Positions 1 through 11,560 of a stretch of DNA of 64,000 nucleotides are shown here, one piece after another (position 1 is the stretch's first letter; every line of letters begins with the position of its first letter). Origin of the DNA: Pseudoscleropodium purum (lineage: Eukaryota > Streptophyta > Bryopsida > Hypnales > Brachytheciaceae). A program made the position numbers and the translations under genes. The notes under the pieces were generated by a model. It was not told where the DNA came from and ran no database searches. It saw only the letters and a list, made by a program, of their open reading frames with translations. The DNA is taken from the NCBI GenBank assembly GCA_963969395.1, contig OZ017796.1:4590501-4654500 (forward strand). The letters run 5' to 3'.

Positions 1-1869
1 AAAAGTTAACAATCCTTTGGACGCATCAGAACTTTTGTAATGCAAAGTGATAATCCTACTAGCCTTTGTATCAATGGTCATAAGCTCCTCCTACCATAGA
101 TAAATACTAAATGAACTTTACATTTTAGAAACACTACAATATTATGATTATAATATCATATGTAACCTATGAATTTCTAAAATTAAAAGAAACTTAGAAC
201 ATAATAATTTGAAGTACATAGAATATTGATGATTGAAGAATAAGAAACAATGTGTAATAAATGATAAAATCAAATCCAACAAGTGCAATGCAATAAACAA
301 AAGAACCACGTAGAAGATGTAGACATAGATTAAGAATGACCACTACTATTAGTCGACAATGTCTTTTTGTTTGATTCTAAGGTTGTCACATCTACAAATT
401 GAAAAACTTTTGAATCTAAAGAACTAAATTTTTTCTATATAGCCATATATGAAATTTTTGCTAAGATGCAAATGTTGAAGCTAAAGCCTCTCCATACAAC
501 AACAATATGTAAGACTTTTCCAAATTTGCAAAACCCCTATGTAAAATGAAAAAAGGCTAATGGACTACTTCATTAGAAATCGTGCTACAAATAGAAAATT
601 AAGTATTAGAAATGATTTCAATATCACATTGATGATGAAACAAATGTGCAACATAAATATAAATAGAATATAATAATGGATATAGAATTATATATATAAA
701 TAGGAAAAAAATGCTCTCTATGGACACACTTACTTACTAAAATGAGATTTCTTTACAATGTGGGGAACTTCAACTTCCAATGCAACTTCATCATCAAAAT
801 GTAAGAGGATTGTTGCTATTGATTTTAGAACATTTGAGACTGCATGAATCATTGAGGCCAAAATTGCATCAAAGATAGCTTTGTCTTTTTTAAGTGCAAC
901 TATGTGCCTATTTAAAATCCTACAAACATGGATGGGGGCTCCTAATACCAAGAACACCACAAATTCAATTACAAGAAAAATGTTGGCAAGGATAAAAAAA
1001 AGGACCTACACTAGGCAAGTTCTTCACCACCAACATAACTTCGAAGCGTTGTGTCTATGAGAATGAAGAAATATGAAGTCGTTTAGTCCATATGAAATGC
1101 AGAATTAGAAAATAGCAATTTAATAGAAAATCAAAGCAAACTGATAGATCTTAAGGCATACAATTTAAAACAAATATAAACAAACAAAGCACTACATTAG
1201 AATTGGAAATGGAATACTAACAATGAAGGCATTTGATTTGACAAAAAGAGTTGATAAGTAATTATTTGCACTCAAAATTGAAATGACAAATGAATATATT
1301 GTTCTTGAAGAAAAAATAGGTGAGGACAGATGTAACTTGTTTGATCTCCACCTGTCTTTCATCTTTACAGGAGAATAAATAATATTGTACTTGAGAATAG
1401 TGGCCTTTGTAACAGCCCTCAAAAGATAAATAATGATAAAAGCTCCATTATCATACATATGACCATCACTGAATTCAAAAACTACCTCTGGCTAAAGAGG
1501 ATTGTCCATGTTCCACTTGGGAACACAATTTGTTAGTTGCAAGCACTGACAAATCAAAGACAAGCAAACCCTCTGGCATGTCTACAATAATAAGGTCCAT
1601 GTGCAGTTTATCATTCTTGACTCTTTTAAAAAAGCATTGCTTGTCCCCTTTGTACTACAATAGAATTTTGGCAGTTGGTAAAACAAATGAATGAAGTCAA
1701 AAATTACATCACAAAAAGTTCATCAAGGCAAGTGAAATTGCTAATTTTATCAATGAATTTGACAATGTTGAGGTACACATGGGATAGAGGATCAACTACT
1801 ACATTAAGGATGAGCTCATCAATAAAAATCTCTAAGTCATTCAAAAATTTCATAGGCCATAGCTGATGG
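1..1869. other. AT-rich stretch, nothing recognised
   Basis: All six frames are heavily interrupted and no exon-like GC rise, terminal inverted repeats or conserved motif was seen. The short open frames here have no recognisable content. Confidence 0.5.
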
Positions 1870-2880
1870 ATCATACAACATTGATGAATGAAACATAATC
1901 AACATCATGCTTGGTGCCTTGTGATAAAGAACTTTGGTGCTGAGAGTCCTCATCTTTAGTAGAAGAAGGTGGAAATTGTTGCTTAGTCTTCTTCCCCTTG
2001 GTCTTCTTAGCTACTGCTACCTCTCTTGTCTCAACAAGTTTTACGGCCTTCTTTACAATTCTCTCTATAGCCTTGTCCATTGCCTTGGAGTTCTTGAATG
2101 CTATCTTCCTATCAACTTCATTTTTTTCATAGCTATTGCTTTTGCATCCTCATCAAGGCCAACAAACTTATCAATGTCTTCCACAACCTCATGAAAATTG
2201 ATAGAGAGCTTAAACTTAGGCAATGGTGTGAATTTCGATGGGCAATCCAAATACCAAGCACTGGATTCGAGGTGCAAACTGGTCCACCACCTCAATTACC
2301 ATAGTAAAAACATAAATTGTTTGAAGAGGACATCCAACTACATCCCAATAAAAGGAAATAGATCATGCTTTACAATGGCCCCTTTTGGGAGCAGCTTGTA
2401 TTTAAAATACTAGTAGAAATAAAGAATGTCAACCAAGGGAATAATGTCTCATAGTCAAGGATTAACAAATTCACTTAGTCATAAAACAATGACAACATGA
2501 AATGAAATTCATACTGGAAAATCATTGAGTGATGCGTTGAAGATGTTATTCACATCATTTTTTATTGGCCTCCATGTAGATTTCTTGGCATCAAACACCT
2601 ATTCCATCTCTCCCTATTTATTAGTGGCTAACATGTAAAATATGGAGGACCTATTTTTGAAACTATAGACAAACTCCTCCTCTACTCTTGGAATATCACA
2701 TTGAAGCTCTAAATAGACCATGGGCATGACAATAAGATGGTACAAGGGAATCCTCAAATGAGATATCAAATGAGGTTTCAATTTCAAGGTGGCAATGGAG
2801 GCAATAAAGTTTCAACTTTATGGGCTCTCTGAAAGGCACTTCTGGTCTTCATCTCTACTGATGTACTCATCTCCCAAAGC
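1870..2880 (-). pseudogene. Degenerate coding-like relic, unknown family (part 1)
   Basis: Minus-strand reading frames shift several times but give protein-like text. One segment at 1871-2080 is Lys-rich, then Ser/Gln-rich. A second at 2101-2295 contains the string KFVGLDEDAKAIAMKKMK. A third, around 2620-2740, reads as IPRVEEEFVYSFKNRSSIFY. Stops and frameshifts separate them. The relic seems to resume at 4180-4390, on the far side of a CACTA-type insertion. I do not recognise the family. An old transposon-encoded protein is the likeliest source because only transposon relics surround it, but a decayed host gene is possible. Confidence 0.3.
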
Positions 2881-2928
2881 CTAAGATTGTAGAAGATTTG
2901 AAACAACAATCACCTCTTGTAATGGAAA

Positions 2929-2931
2929 TGA
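2929..2931. repeat. Target-site duplication TGA (left)
   Basis: This is the left copy of the 3-bp duplication that flanks the CACTA-type element. The right copy is at 4177-4179. Confidence 0.8.
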
Positions 2932-4176
2932 CACTAGAAGAAAACGATGTTTTTTTGGCCGTTTGAAAAAACGTCAAAGGTGACAAGAAACATGTTTGTG
3001 TTGGCGTTACCTAAAATCCATTATAACTGGAAAAAAAACATGCAAAAAAACATGCCTAAATGTAGCTTGTTTTTTGGTGACATCACAAAAAACATGGTCT
3101 TCCAAGCTCTCTAAAATGTGACATTTGGATGCCACATAAGCACCATGTTGGTGAGGAGAGCCAGATAGGATTTTTTTCATTCAGCCCATCTATGATATGG
3201 CACCTAATGTGGCACTTAATGTAGTGGTGGGAAAATGATAATGTAGCATGCTTAATTAGCATACTTTTATATTGTTTGAAAATTTTAATGTTGCTTTTTG
3301 AGACATCAAATTAGATGTTTTTTGAGACATCAATTAGTACATACTAAACCTGTAGGGCAAGGCCAACAAAAAACAATTAGTAAAAATAAAATAAAAACAA
3401 AAAATTGTAGAATTCACCAAAAATTAAAGAAAACTTACCATCTACCATCAAGAGAATTTTTTATGGCAAAATGAAAGAATTCCTTCATTGAAAATTAGTG
3501 AAGAATGTAGAATACAAAGGTCATATTTGTATCTATTCTTTGTCCATGGTGAGACAAAAGATATGGGATAAAGAGAATATGAAAACTTGGCCATTGTAAT
3601 TTTTGACATTGTTTCAAACAACTAGATGTTGATTCAAACATTTCGATGTTGTTTCAAACATTTCTATGTTGTTTCTGACATTTTGATGATGTTCAAGATA
3701 TTTTATATTGAACACAATTCTTGTTGTATATATATCCCATATGGATTGTTTCACTTCCTACTACCGTGCTATATAAAGGTCATCTCTTTTCATCCATTGT
3801 GCTCATTCATTTCTTTTTTTTGTCAAAGCATGCCATGTCGTTGCCCTTCTACTAAATTTTTCACATATGGTTAGTATTTTTCCATAGATTGTAGTAATTT
3901 AATTAACTTACCCGCAATGAAACACAACACAATTGTTGATGTGGTTGTCTATGTTTTAAAGTACTTTTTTGAAAAACATGAACCTATTTCCTTTGATGTC
4001 ATTAGAAACATGTATGTCTTTCTTGACATTAGGATGTTTTTCTACAAATATAGCCACGTTTATAGTGATATCACATAGAATTTGGACTTCTAGGGGCTTG
4101 AATTGTTTGACAATGTCTGTTTTTACAGGGTCTGTTTCAGTAAAACAACCCCCTAAAACGCAGTTTTCTTATAGTG
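2932..4176. mobile_element. Non-autonomous CACTA-type DNA transposon, 1.25 kb
   Basis: The left end begins CACTAGAAGAAAAC. The right end ends GTTTTCTTATAGTG, whose reverse complement is CACTATAAGAAAAC. The element is flanked by TGA at 2929-2931 and TGA at 4177-4179, a 3-bp target-site duplication. CACTA ends plus a 3-bp duplication are the hallmark of the CACTA (EnSpm) superfamily. No transposase frame is visible inside, so it would need an enzyme in trans. Short open frames at 3626-3874 and 3969-4187 resemble nothing known. It sits inside an older minus-strand coding relic. Confidence 0.85.
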
Positions 4177-4179
4177 TGA

Positions 4180-4390
4180 GGCATTAGAAGAAATTGAGTA
4201 ATAATAGAGGATGCAATTACATGGATGGAACATTGTCAATGACATTATGAGCACCCTCTTCATGAACTAGTTGGCAAACAAATCTCAACGGAAATTCAAT
4301 GTTCAAACAAAATTGTTGAACTAGATCAATTCAAAGGATCATCACCTTCCCATTGACACCAAATGCAACCTTTCAAGTCTCAACTTTGAA
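4180..4390 (-). pseudogene. Degenerate coding-like relic, unknown family (part 2)
   Basis: Read on the minus strand, this stretch is almost open and protein-like, with the string NIEFPLRFVCQLVHEEGAHN. It abuts the right end of the CACTA-type element. Together with 1870-2880 it looks like one older coding relic split by that insertion. The family is not recognised. Confidence 0.3.
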
Positions 4391-6134
4391 TTGTATACTA
4401 GAAATATTATAAATAATAAGGCAAACAAGTTAGTTAAAAAATAGACTAAAATGATTCAAACAAAACAAGATGAATGAGATGAGATCTTCATGCCAAAACC
4501 AACATTTTCCTTTCGACACCAAAGGCTATCCTTGACACGTGTTGACTAGATCAAAACTCATGTAATCAAATTATATCAATGCATGGATGTCACCAAAATT
4601 ACTCATGTATTACAAATAGTCAATTATTCATTAGAGAAAAAATGAGGCCCTACTCTAGAGTCCTCCAAGGACCCTCTTAATTACCTTTATTTTGACTTAA
4701 ATAATAGTTTATTCCCATAGGATTTAGGAATGAAGCCAAAGATAACCCTAGTAGGAAAACCCTTGGCACCGAGGTCTAAGATTTGGCCATCCCATTTGAT
4801 CTATTCAAACTTTGAAAATATGAATGAGTAATCACATTATTGCAATTGTTGACTTGTCCTTGGCACCAATGCAATTTTGTAAAGTGTGACTATTTGATGC
4901 TAACTCAAAATTTGGGAGAATTTAATGCATATGGTGATTAGTTATACATCTCATAAAATCAACTTCTTATATCTCATCACAAGCTCTCAATGTCGTGGGC
5001 AACATACAAGAGTCTTGATTCAAAATTAATCCAACTAGTATTCTAGTCATGATTTGCACAATGTGTAGGGTGATTGCTCAAATTGCAACGCCATGATTGA
5101 AGCCTCAACACTGATGCTCGCTACTTAGCCTTTGATTCAAGGGTACCAATTCTTCTTTAGTCTACTCAATTAGAGAATTGAGATTTGCTTGGTTTGAGAT
5201 TCTCACAGTTTGAAATTTGTTGAGCTTGAAAAATAGTATGATAAATTTGATTCACTAGTTTAGGAATATAGTGGTTGGAAAATTGTCGGCCTTCATGGTA
5301 TTTGGAATCGAAAAAAGTCGCTAGAATGGAAGCCTTGGCACCGATGGTTGTTGACTGGCCTTCTAGTTCTGATCCAAATTGATGCCCATTCTAAATCACG
5401 ATATCAAATTGGTACTTGAAAAATTTAGCCTTGGCACAAAGGACAAGCTTCATGCCAAAATAGTTTGATCATGCATTTTTTGAGGGGGGTCCAAAATTCA
5501 AATCTTCTTTGAATTTCAATCCAAGTAAATGTGAAACTTGATTTTTGTGAACCCTTGGTGCCGAGGAGAACTTAGAGGCCACAATAGTTTGATCAAGCAT
5601 TTTTGAATTCCTTGATGAATCCCAATTTGTTTAATATTCCAACTTTTGTTTGACAATATTACTTGCCAATTAAATTCCTTGTAAATATTGTTTCACAATT
5701 CCATTCCTTATCAATATTTTGTGTCTCAGTTTTGGATTTACTTAACCAATAATGTATGTTCCATTAGGAGCCCTCGGTACTAAGGGAAAAGAATTGGCAA
5801 CACCTTGGTGACTTGACCATCATGGTTATGTTCAAAATTAATCAAAGTGTTTGGGAAATCAGTTTAGTTCCTTGATATGTTTTGTAGCTCTTTTATCATT
5901 TCAAATGCTCATAATATAAAGTCTTGCTTCTGAAGGGAACTTTATATCTTTTGAATTTTGCACAAGCTACTTGTAATGTTTTGTGAATCAAACATTTTAT
6001 GATTTCATTTATTTGATCGAGTGCAAGAAAATTGTTCCCTCGACGCCAATGGAATCCAACTTGGATTGACAAAGTGAGAAGTGATTTTATGAATCCTCCT
6101 AATATTGGATAAGTTATTTTAGCTGATTGAAGAA
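4391..6134. other. AT-rich stretch with a recurring CTTGGCACCRA motif
   Basis: No gene was found. A short motif close to CCTTGGCACCGA recurs at irregular spacing near 4763, 4858, 5331, 5429 and 5552, with weaker versions near 5780 and 6040. It may mark a very decayed tandem or dispersed repeat. Confidence 0.35.
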
Positions 6135-6448
6135 TGTTGGAAATTTGCTCTCCAACCCTATTATATCATCTAGTCAACATTTGAATTTCATCCCATGCAT
6201 TAGAAACTAAAGGTCATTAGTAACTGATTTTTGTACATAGTCTATACACTATCATTAGAACTATAAAGTTAGTGGATTAGTGGTAATCATAGTAGGAAGT
6301 TGTATGTCTGTCATATTTCCATCTTGTAGAAGATGTATATATACTTTGTTGATCACTAGAATTAATTCAATTCATATTGCTGGATACACCAGACTTAAGA
6401 TTCACTAGCTTTATGACTCCCTTTGTAAGAGAGTTCTGTTATTTATCA
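6135..6448 (+). repeat. 5' LTR of Copia element
   Basis: This 314-bp segment begins TGTTGG and ends CA. The primer-binding site follows one base position later and gag lies downstream. No matching 3' LTR was found in the window. Confidence 0.75.
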
Positions 6449-6460
6449 TGGTATCAAAGC
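6449..6460 (+). other. Retrotransposon primer-binding site (tRNA-Met type)
   Basis: The sequence TGGTATCAAAGC differs by one base from the common plant Copia site TGGTATCAGAGC, which pairs with initiator tRNA-Met. It directly follows the CA end of the LTR. Confidence 0.8.
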
Positions 6461-6622
6461 ATTAGACTTGTTGTATTTAACTTTAGAGAGAAGAGAGAAA
6501 GCATGGACTTGCAAGAATGGTGAAGCTCTGCTCCCATGGTACTAAGAGATTGATGCAATTACTAATTGATGTAGTTCTTGTTTGACAACACAATAGAAGA
6601 GAACTAGTTTGTTGAAAGAGAA

Positions 6623-8419
6623 ATGGCAAACAACTTGAGTGTAGCATTCATAGAGGTAGATAAGCTAAAAGGCTTTCCAAACCATTACGTGTGGGTACTA
6701 AAGATGAAGGCCATGTTGAGAGCTAAGGGACAATAATTTTATTATAGAAATGGTACAAACACCAACGGTATTTCCTACAACACTAGATGGAGAGACACTT
6801 ATAGAAGCACAGTTGAAGCATAAGAAAGTGTAAGCTTGTCGGCTCCTTATGATGTCAATTTTAGACAACCTTGTTGATCTTATAGCTAAACATACAGATC
6901 CTGTAGTTGCCTAGAAGACGTTGAAAGATCAATTCAATATCGAAGACCAATCTCAGATATTAACGTTAATGGGACAACTACAGTCCCTTAAGATGAGTGA
7001 AGGCAGTACGATTGAGGATTATGTGGAGAAAGCAAGAGAGCTTAAAAATAGGTTGAGTAGTATTAGAGAGAGACTCACTGATAAAAATGTGAACTAGATG
7101 GTCATGAACAACTTGCCTGGCTCCTACAAGAGCACCATACAAACATTTATACATTTAGATTCCAAAATGTCATTTGAGAAGTTAAGTGCCAACTTCTTGT
7201 CAGAACCCCACTAGCACCAACATCAAAATGAGCTCTTTGGTGATGAAGAAGCACTTGCTACAAGCTACTACACTACAAGAAAAAGGGGTGTTTTAAGTGA
7301 GTTTTTAAGTATAATTGTAAACATAAGATTATAAGTAATGACTTTGAAGGAGATTTTCAACAAAATTTTACTAGAAATACATGTGTTTCTAATAAAATTT
7401 TGGTAAAAATCTCCTCAAAGGTCATTACTTATAATCTTATGTCTACGACTATACTCAAAAACTCATTTAAAACACCCCTTTCTCTTGTAGTGCTAGAAAC
7501 AAAATATAACAATTTCAAATGCAAATTGCAAAAGAGGAGGGTGCAACTATCCAGGGAGGGGATACAAAGGACCACCACCACAATATCCACCAGTTTACTT
7601 CAATTGCAACAAATCAGGACATTATGCTAGAAATTGCATGATGCCCTAAAATTCTTCAAATCAAGATAGCACCAAAGGTACTAGTTATGCAAATTCCAAA
7701 GAAATGTTTGACACACAGTTAGATCACCATCATTACAATCCATACTACTATTATTGGGGCAATAGCCTGTGGTACTTACACAATAGAACTTTTGGCTACA
7801 TTGCATCTGACTATCAAAAGCTGGATCAAGTATCTAGCTCTTTGATGTAGAAATTAGCAAAATCAAAACTAGGGGAGGGGAATCTCACCTAATAAAGGGA
7901 TTTGGCACTACTATTGTACACATTGCAAATGGTGCAATAAAGTTGAAGGAAGTTAAGTTCGTACCTAGCATGAAGAAGAATCTTATATCCTTGGGAGCAA
8001 TTGCTGACACTGGTCATAGAGTAGTGTTTTGTAGTCAATTGTGTTGGACCGTCAATGGTCAAGAAAGCATCATTGCTACAGAATACAAAGACCCTACAAA
8101 CGGACTATACTATTTTCAAAGCAAGTTCGAAGCATTGGCAATTGAAAACACTGACACTACATCTCTATGGCATCAAAGACTTGGTCATCTAAGCTATGTA
8201 GGACTCCATCACCTATCAAAAGAAAACAAAGTATTGAGCTTGCCCAATATTGCGCCTCAAAAAGTAGTTTGTTTTTGCTGCTTAGCAAGGTGACAATATA
8301 GGGAGCAGTTTCTACAATAGTTCTATAATAGAGCGATGAAACCAGGTCAAAAAATATACTCTGATGTCATGGGACCTATGCAAACACCATCATTGGGGGA
8401 TCAAGAATTTTTTGTTCAT
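6623..8419 (+). pseudogene. Truncated Ty1/Copia gag-protease-integrase relic
   Basis: The frame opens at an ATG at 6623. The Gag start reads KLKGFPNHYVWVLKMKAML, like the UBN2-type Gag of plant Copia elements, but it stops soon after and continues in broken frames to about 7266. A CACTA foldback element interrupts it at 7271-7492. After that comes a zinc knuckle near 7590-7640 (NCNKSGHYARNC) whose first Cys position is Tyr. Next is the protease/pre-integrase part at 7943-8293 with the GAG-pre-integrase signature LWHQRLGHLS, and then the start of integrase (SDVMGPMQTPSLG). The match is lost at about 8419, before any integrase catalytic core, reverse transcriptase, RNase H or 3' LTR. The copy is dead and 3'-truncated. 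Confidence 0.85.
7271..7492. mobile_element. CACTA-type foldback MITE nested in Copia gag
   Basis: This 222-bp element starts CACTACAAGAAAAAGGGG and ends in the near-perfect inverted copy finishing CTTGTAGTG. Almost the whole element is two complementary arms, so its RNA would fold into a long hairpin. It is flanked by CTA at 7268-7270 and 7493-7495, the 3-bp duplication expected of CACTA elements. It has no coding capacity. It inserted after the Copia element did. Confidence 0.9.
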
Positions 8420-8889
8420 TGAATCATAAGTATACAACAACCCTCCAAAATTAGAAATTCAATAGATCTCTGAGAAGTTGTAAAGTCAACCTAAACAAAA
8501 GGGTAAAACCAACCCAAAAAAATATATGAAGCCAAACAAACAATAAAGGTAAAGCCAACATAGGAAAAAAATGTAAAGATGCCCCATAAAAATCAAGGAA
8601 ATCCACCCACGAAGAAGGTATAAAGCCTTCAAAGAATATAATGTGAAGCCACCTTCTTCTATAGGGAAGCCAATCCAAAAGAAATTAGACAAGTAATTTG
8701 CATAAATGTAGATGATAATGAAAAATCTTACCTCCACTAAGCTAGAATATACCAACAAGGTGGTGCATTTTCATGTAGTACCCATGTATATAGTACATCC
8801 ATTGAAATGAACATAGGGCACAATAAGTATTTGTTCTCTTCTTACGTGCAACACATTAACGTTGGAGTTGACTTCTTTGTAGGCAATGA
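8420..8889. other. AT-rich stretch, nothing recognised
   Basis: This lies between the broken end of the Copia relic and the C-terminal end of the piggyBac-type relic. The open frames on the minus strand are low-complexity and hydrophobic and carry no recognised motif. Confidence 0.4.
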
Positions 8890-11060
8890 ATTCAGGAAAT
8901 GTCCTCCCATAACAATGAAATGCTTGCTTTTTGGCCTGCCCAACTTCTAGTCAATGCCTTGCACAATGCTACTATGAAGTTGAAATATGACAAGGTCTCT
9001 TCCTCATGTCCGTTTTCCCTCAAAATCTCCTTGTGAATAATCCACATGTTTACAATACTTGTATTAATGAGGAAGTAAAAAAGGCAATGCCACTACTTAT
9101 ATAAGTGCACTTGGTAAGAGTAAGAATCTATGAGTTGATCTGCTATAGATGTCAACCCTAGGCATAAAAGTTGTATACTCTAAATGAACTAGGGATGTCT
9201 TGATTTTATGGATTTGCCCATAAACCTAGCATAGGACTTCTACTACTTTATATGGAAAATATAGGGGCAATGCACTAGTTGATAATAAAAGTACCAGTTT
9301 TTTGTCCATCCACATTAAAGCACACATCTTTTAAGAGTCATATATTGATCACTTCAAACTCCCTTGTATGAACATTTTGAATGCTTTTTGATCCTTCACA
9401 AAACCGGGGAGTCTTATTCGATTGCTTCAAAGAGTCCCGTAACATATATTCCACCCCATTCTAAATCATGGAATAATTTTACACTCTTAAAAAAATTGTC
9501 CATCACTACTACCAGTACATGTCTTTGACCTTCCAATCCTACAAGCAATGACTCCACTACCCTTTGCCCCATCCTTGACTCTCCTTTCTTGGATGTAGAA
9601 GGCCCCCACACTTTCAATAGAGGCTCCAAAATAAACATCAAAGTTACTAACAAAACATAATACCAAATCTACAAAGCACCAAATCTTGAGTCCCCATTTC
9701 TTTGGCTTATTGGGCATGTATTATTGCATTGGACAATTCACACCTTTGTAACAAACTACCATCTCATCCATGGTGATTTTCTCTCCATTATTCCATGAAG
9801 CCTTGCAACAATCATGCAATTCATTTAACAATCACCTCACTTTATTTACTTTATCATAAATTGGAGATGTATGATCTACGCATATAGAAGATGGATTGGT
9901 GATGTGAAGGCACTATGATAGAAGCAAAAATTGATTGTGTGATAGGATTTGGGATATAACATAGCAAAAAACAAATGGTTCCAACTTTTGCTAATACATG
10001 CGTATGTTGGGAAGTTTCTTGAGTCTCATATATAAAGATATTGCAATGAAAGCCTTCAATTTGCCCACATCTACCAATTTCCACCGAATGCCACTATGTG
10101 TGTGTGCCTCATAAAAAATAGGGTTTATAGGATTCACAATCTCCCGTTTCACCCTCCTCAGTTTCTTAGTTGCATACCTATTCATTTCGAACATATATGT
10201 CTTAGAGTCTGAATAGACCAAAATTTTCCAAATAATTGAAGTAGTGAAGGAACCCAATCCTACTCTTCAATCAAGCCAAGGGATGGGTCAAAAAAAAATT
10301 TCAATGGAGGGTTGAAATTCATGTACCTTTGGTTCCATTTGCTAGGGCCATATTCTTCTTTTATTTATTCTGCTTCTTCTATTGCATAGGGTTCATGGCC
10401 TTCACCCCTACCACAATGACCTTTGCAACGACAGCCTCTATTTCTACTACCATGTCCTAACTCCATTGGTGCCACAGGCCATTCATAGAGGCCGCTTCCT
10501 ATTATTGCAAATGGGCAAGTGGCATCAATTGGCTACCTCCTTTGTTTGAGTCTTGGCTCAATATTGGGCTCCCCCGTCACTTTATTGTTTGGCCCTTGAG
10601 CTTTAGCTTTTGCTGTTGGTTGCTTGTCTTCACCAACATGCCCTTGTCTTTCAACTTCCTTGGTTGCAGCTCGCGTACATGATTGCAAGCATGCTTGAGC
10701 TAGGAGGGAGTTGCCAATGAAGGTCATTCTGGAAGTTTGTAGGTGATGGAAGGGTGGAGTTTGAGTGCAAAGAGGGATTGGTTGCTAGAAAATTTTGATT
10801 CTCCCAATGATCGTCTTCTTCTAGTTGGTTCTCAAAGTTGAAGTTGTGGTCATTGTCATCTTCTGTAGATTTGTTGGAGTATTCATTGACTTCTCCATTA
10901 CTTGCCTCTTCATTGTTGCAAGAGGATTCCCTATAGTCTTTATGATCCGTGCTTTATTCATCACAATCAAAACTAAGTTCTTCATCATGCAATATTTAGT
11001 GGACATTGGATTTAGGCAATGCAATTGTACTTTTATTTTTTAGAATGAAGAAGTACATCT
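8890..11060 (-). pseudogene. PiggyBac-type transposase relic (DDE_Tnp_1_7)
   Basis: On the minus strand the family's order of motifs is visible. An acidic, Asn/Glu-rich N-terminal part lies at about 10790-11060. Then comes NRYATKKL, and GKLKAFIAISLYMRLKKLP at 9991-10257. Near 9700-9800 is MDEMVVCYKG followed by MPNKPKKWGLK, matching the DE-M-KG and KP-KWG blocks and keeping the first catalytic Asp. MDNFFKSVKLFHDLEWGGIY at 9414-9653 corresponds to the DNFF block with the second Asp. Near 8900-9170 is an ADQLIDSY...NTSIVNMWIIHKE segment, like the C-terminal GVD-x2-DQ region, but the first Asp of that motif appears lost. Stops and frameshifts separate the blocks, so it is inactive. The normal reaction is cut-and-paste at TTAA. 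Confidence 0.85.
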
Positions 11061-11560
11061 CCTTTGTCACCTCATGAAGGTAGGATTATGCATCCAATCC
11101 TAGAGTAAAGTCACATTGGTCCTCATCTTCTTTGTTGCATCTATCTTCTTTCCATAAATAGGTATTGGGCACCTTCACTAGCATTGGAAACTCATACCCT
11201 ATACTTTCCTCTGCTTGTCTAGTGGTGGGTGCTATCATCAAGTCCTTGATGTATAGTGCAACTTCTGGTGATTTATTCAATGGCAACGCCCTTAATGGAT
11301 TGTTAACCTCGTCGTTTTGTTGGAGTGTTTTGTTTCACAATGGTTGTTGCCAAATCACATCATTTCCTTTTTCACCTCTGTATTTCCTGCCTACACCCAA
11401 TTCCAAGGATGATGCAAGCAAGGATAAGGAAAGCACAAGTAAGATTGTGTTCCAAAATCAAATTTTGAATTTTTGGGTTAGAACCTCACTTAAATAGCCA
11501 ATGGCAATGACATTGTTGTTGATTGGTGCTCCCTTGGCCCCCATTGGTTTATTTGTGTGG
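11061..11560 (-). other. Possible upstream coding remnant of the piggyBac-type element
   Basis: The minus-strand frame at 11086-11286 is acidic at its end (EDRCNKEDEDQCDF). It runs toward the acidic N-terminal part of the transposase relic and could be more of the same protein. There is no family-level motif, so this rests on position and composition only. Confidence 0.25.

Noticed and set aside
7267..7500. Possible CRISPR-like or tRNA-like structure from the strong inverted repeat
   Set aside because: The CACTA ends and the CTA duplication explain it as a foldback MITE. There are no regular direct repeats or cloverleaf features.
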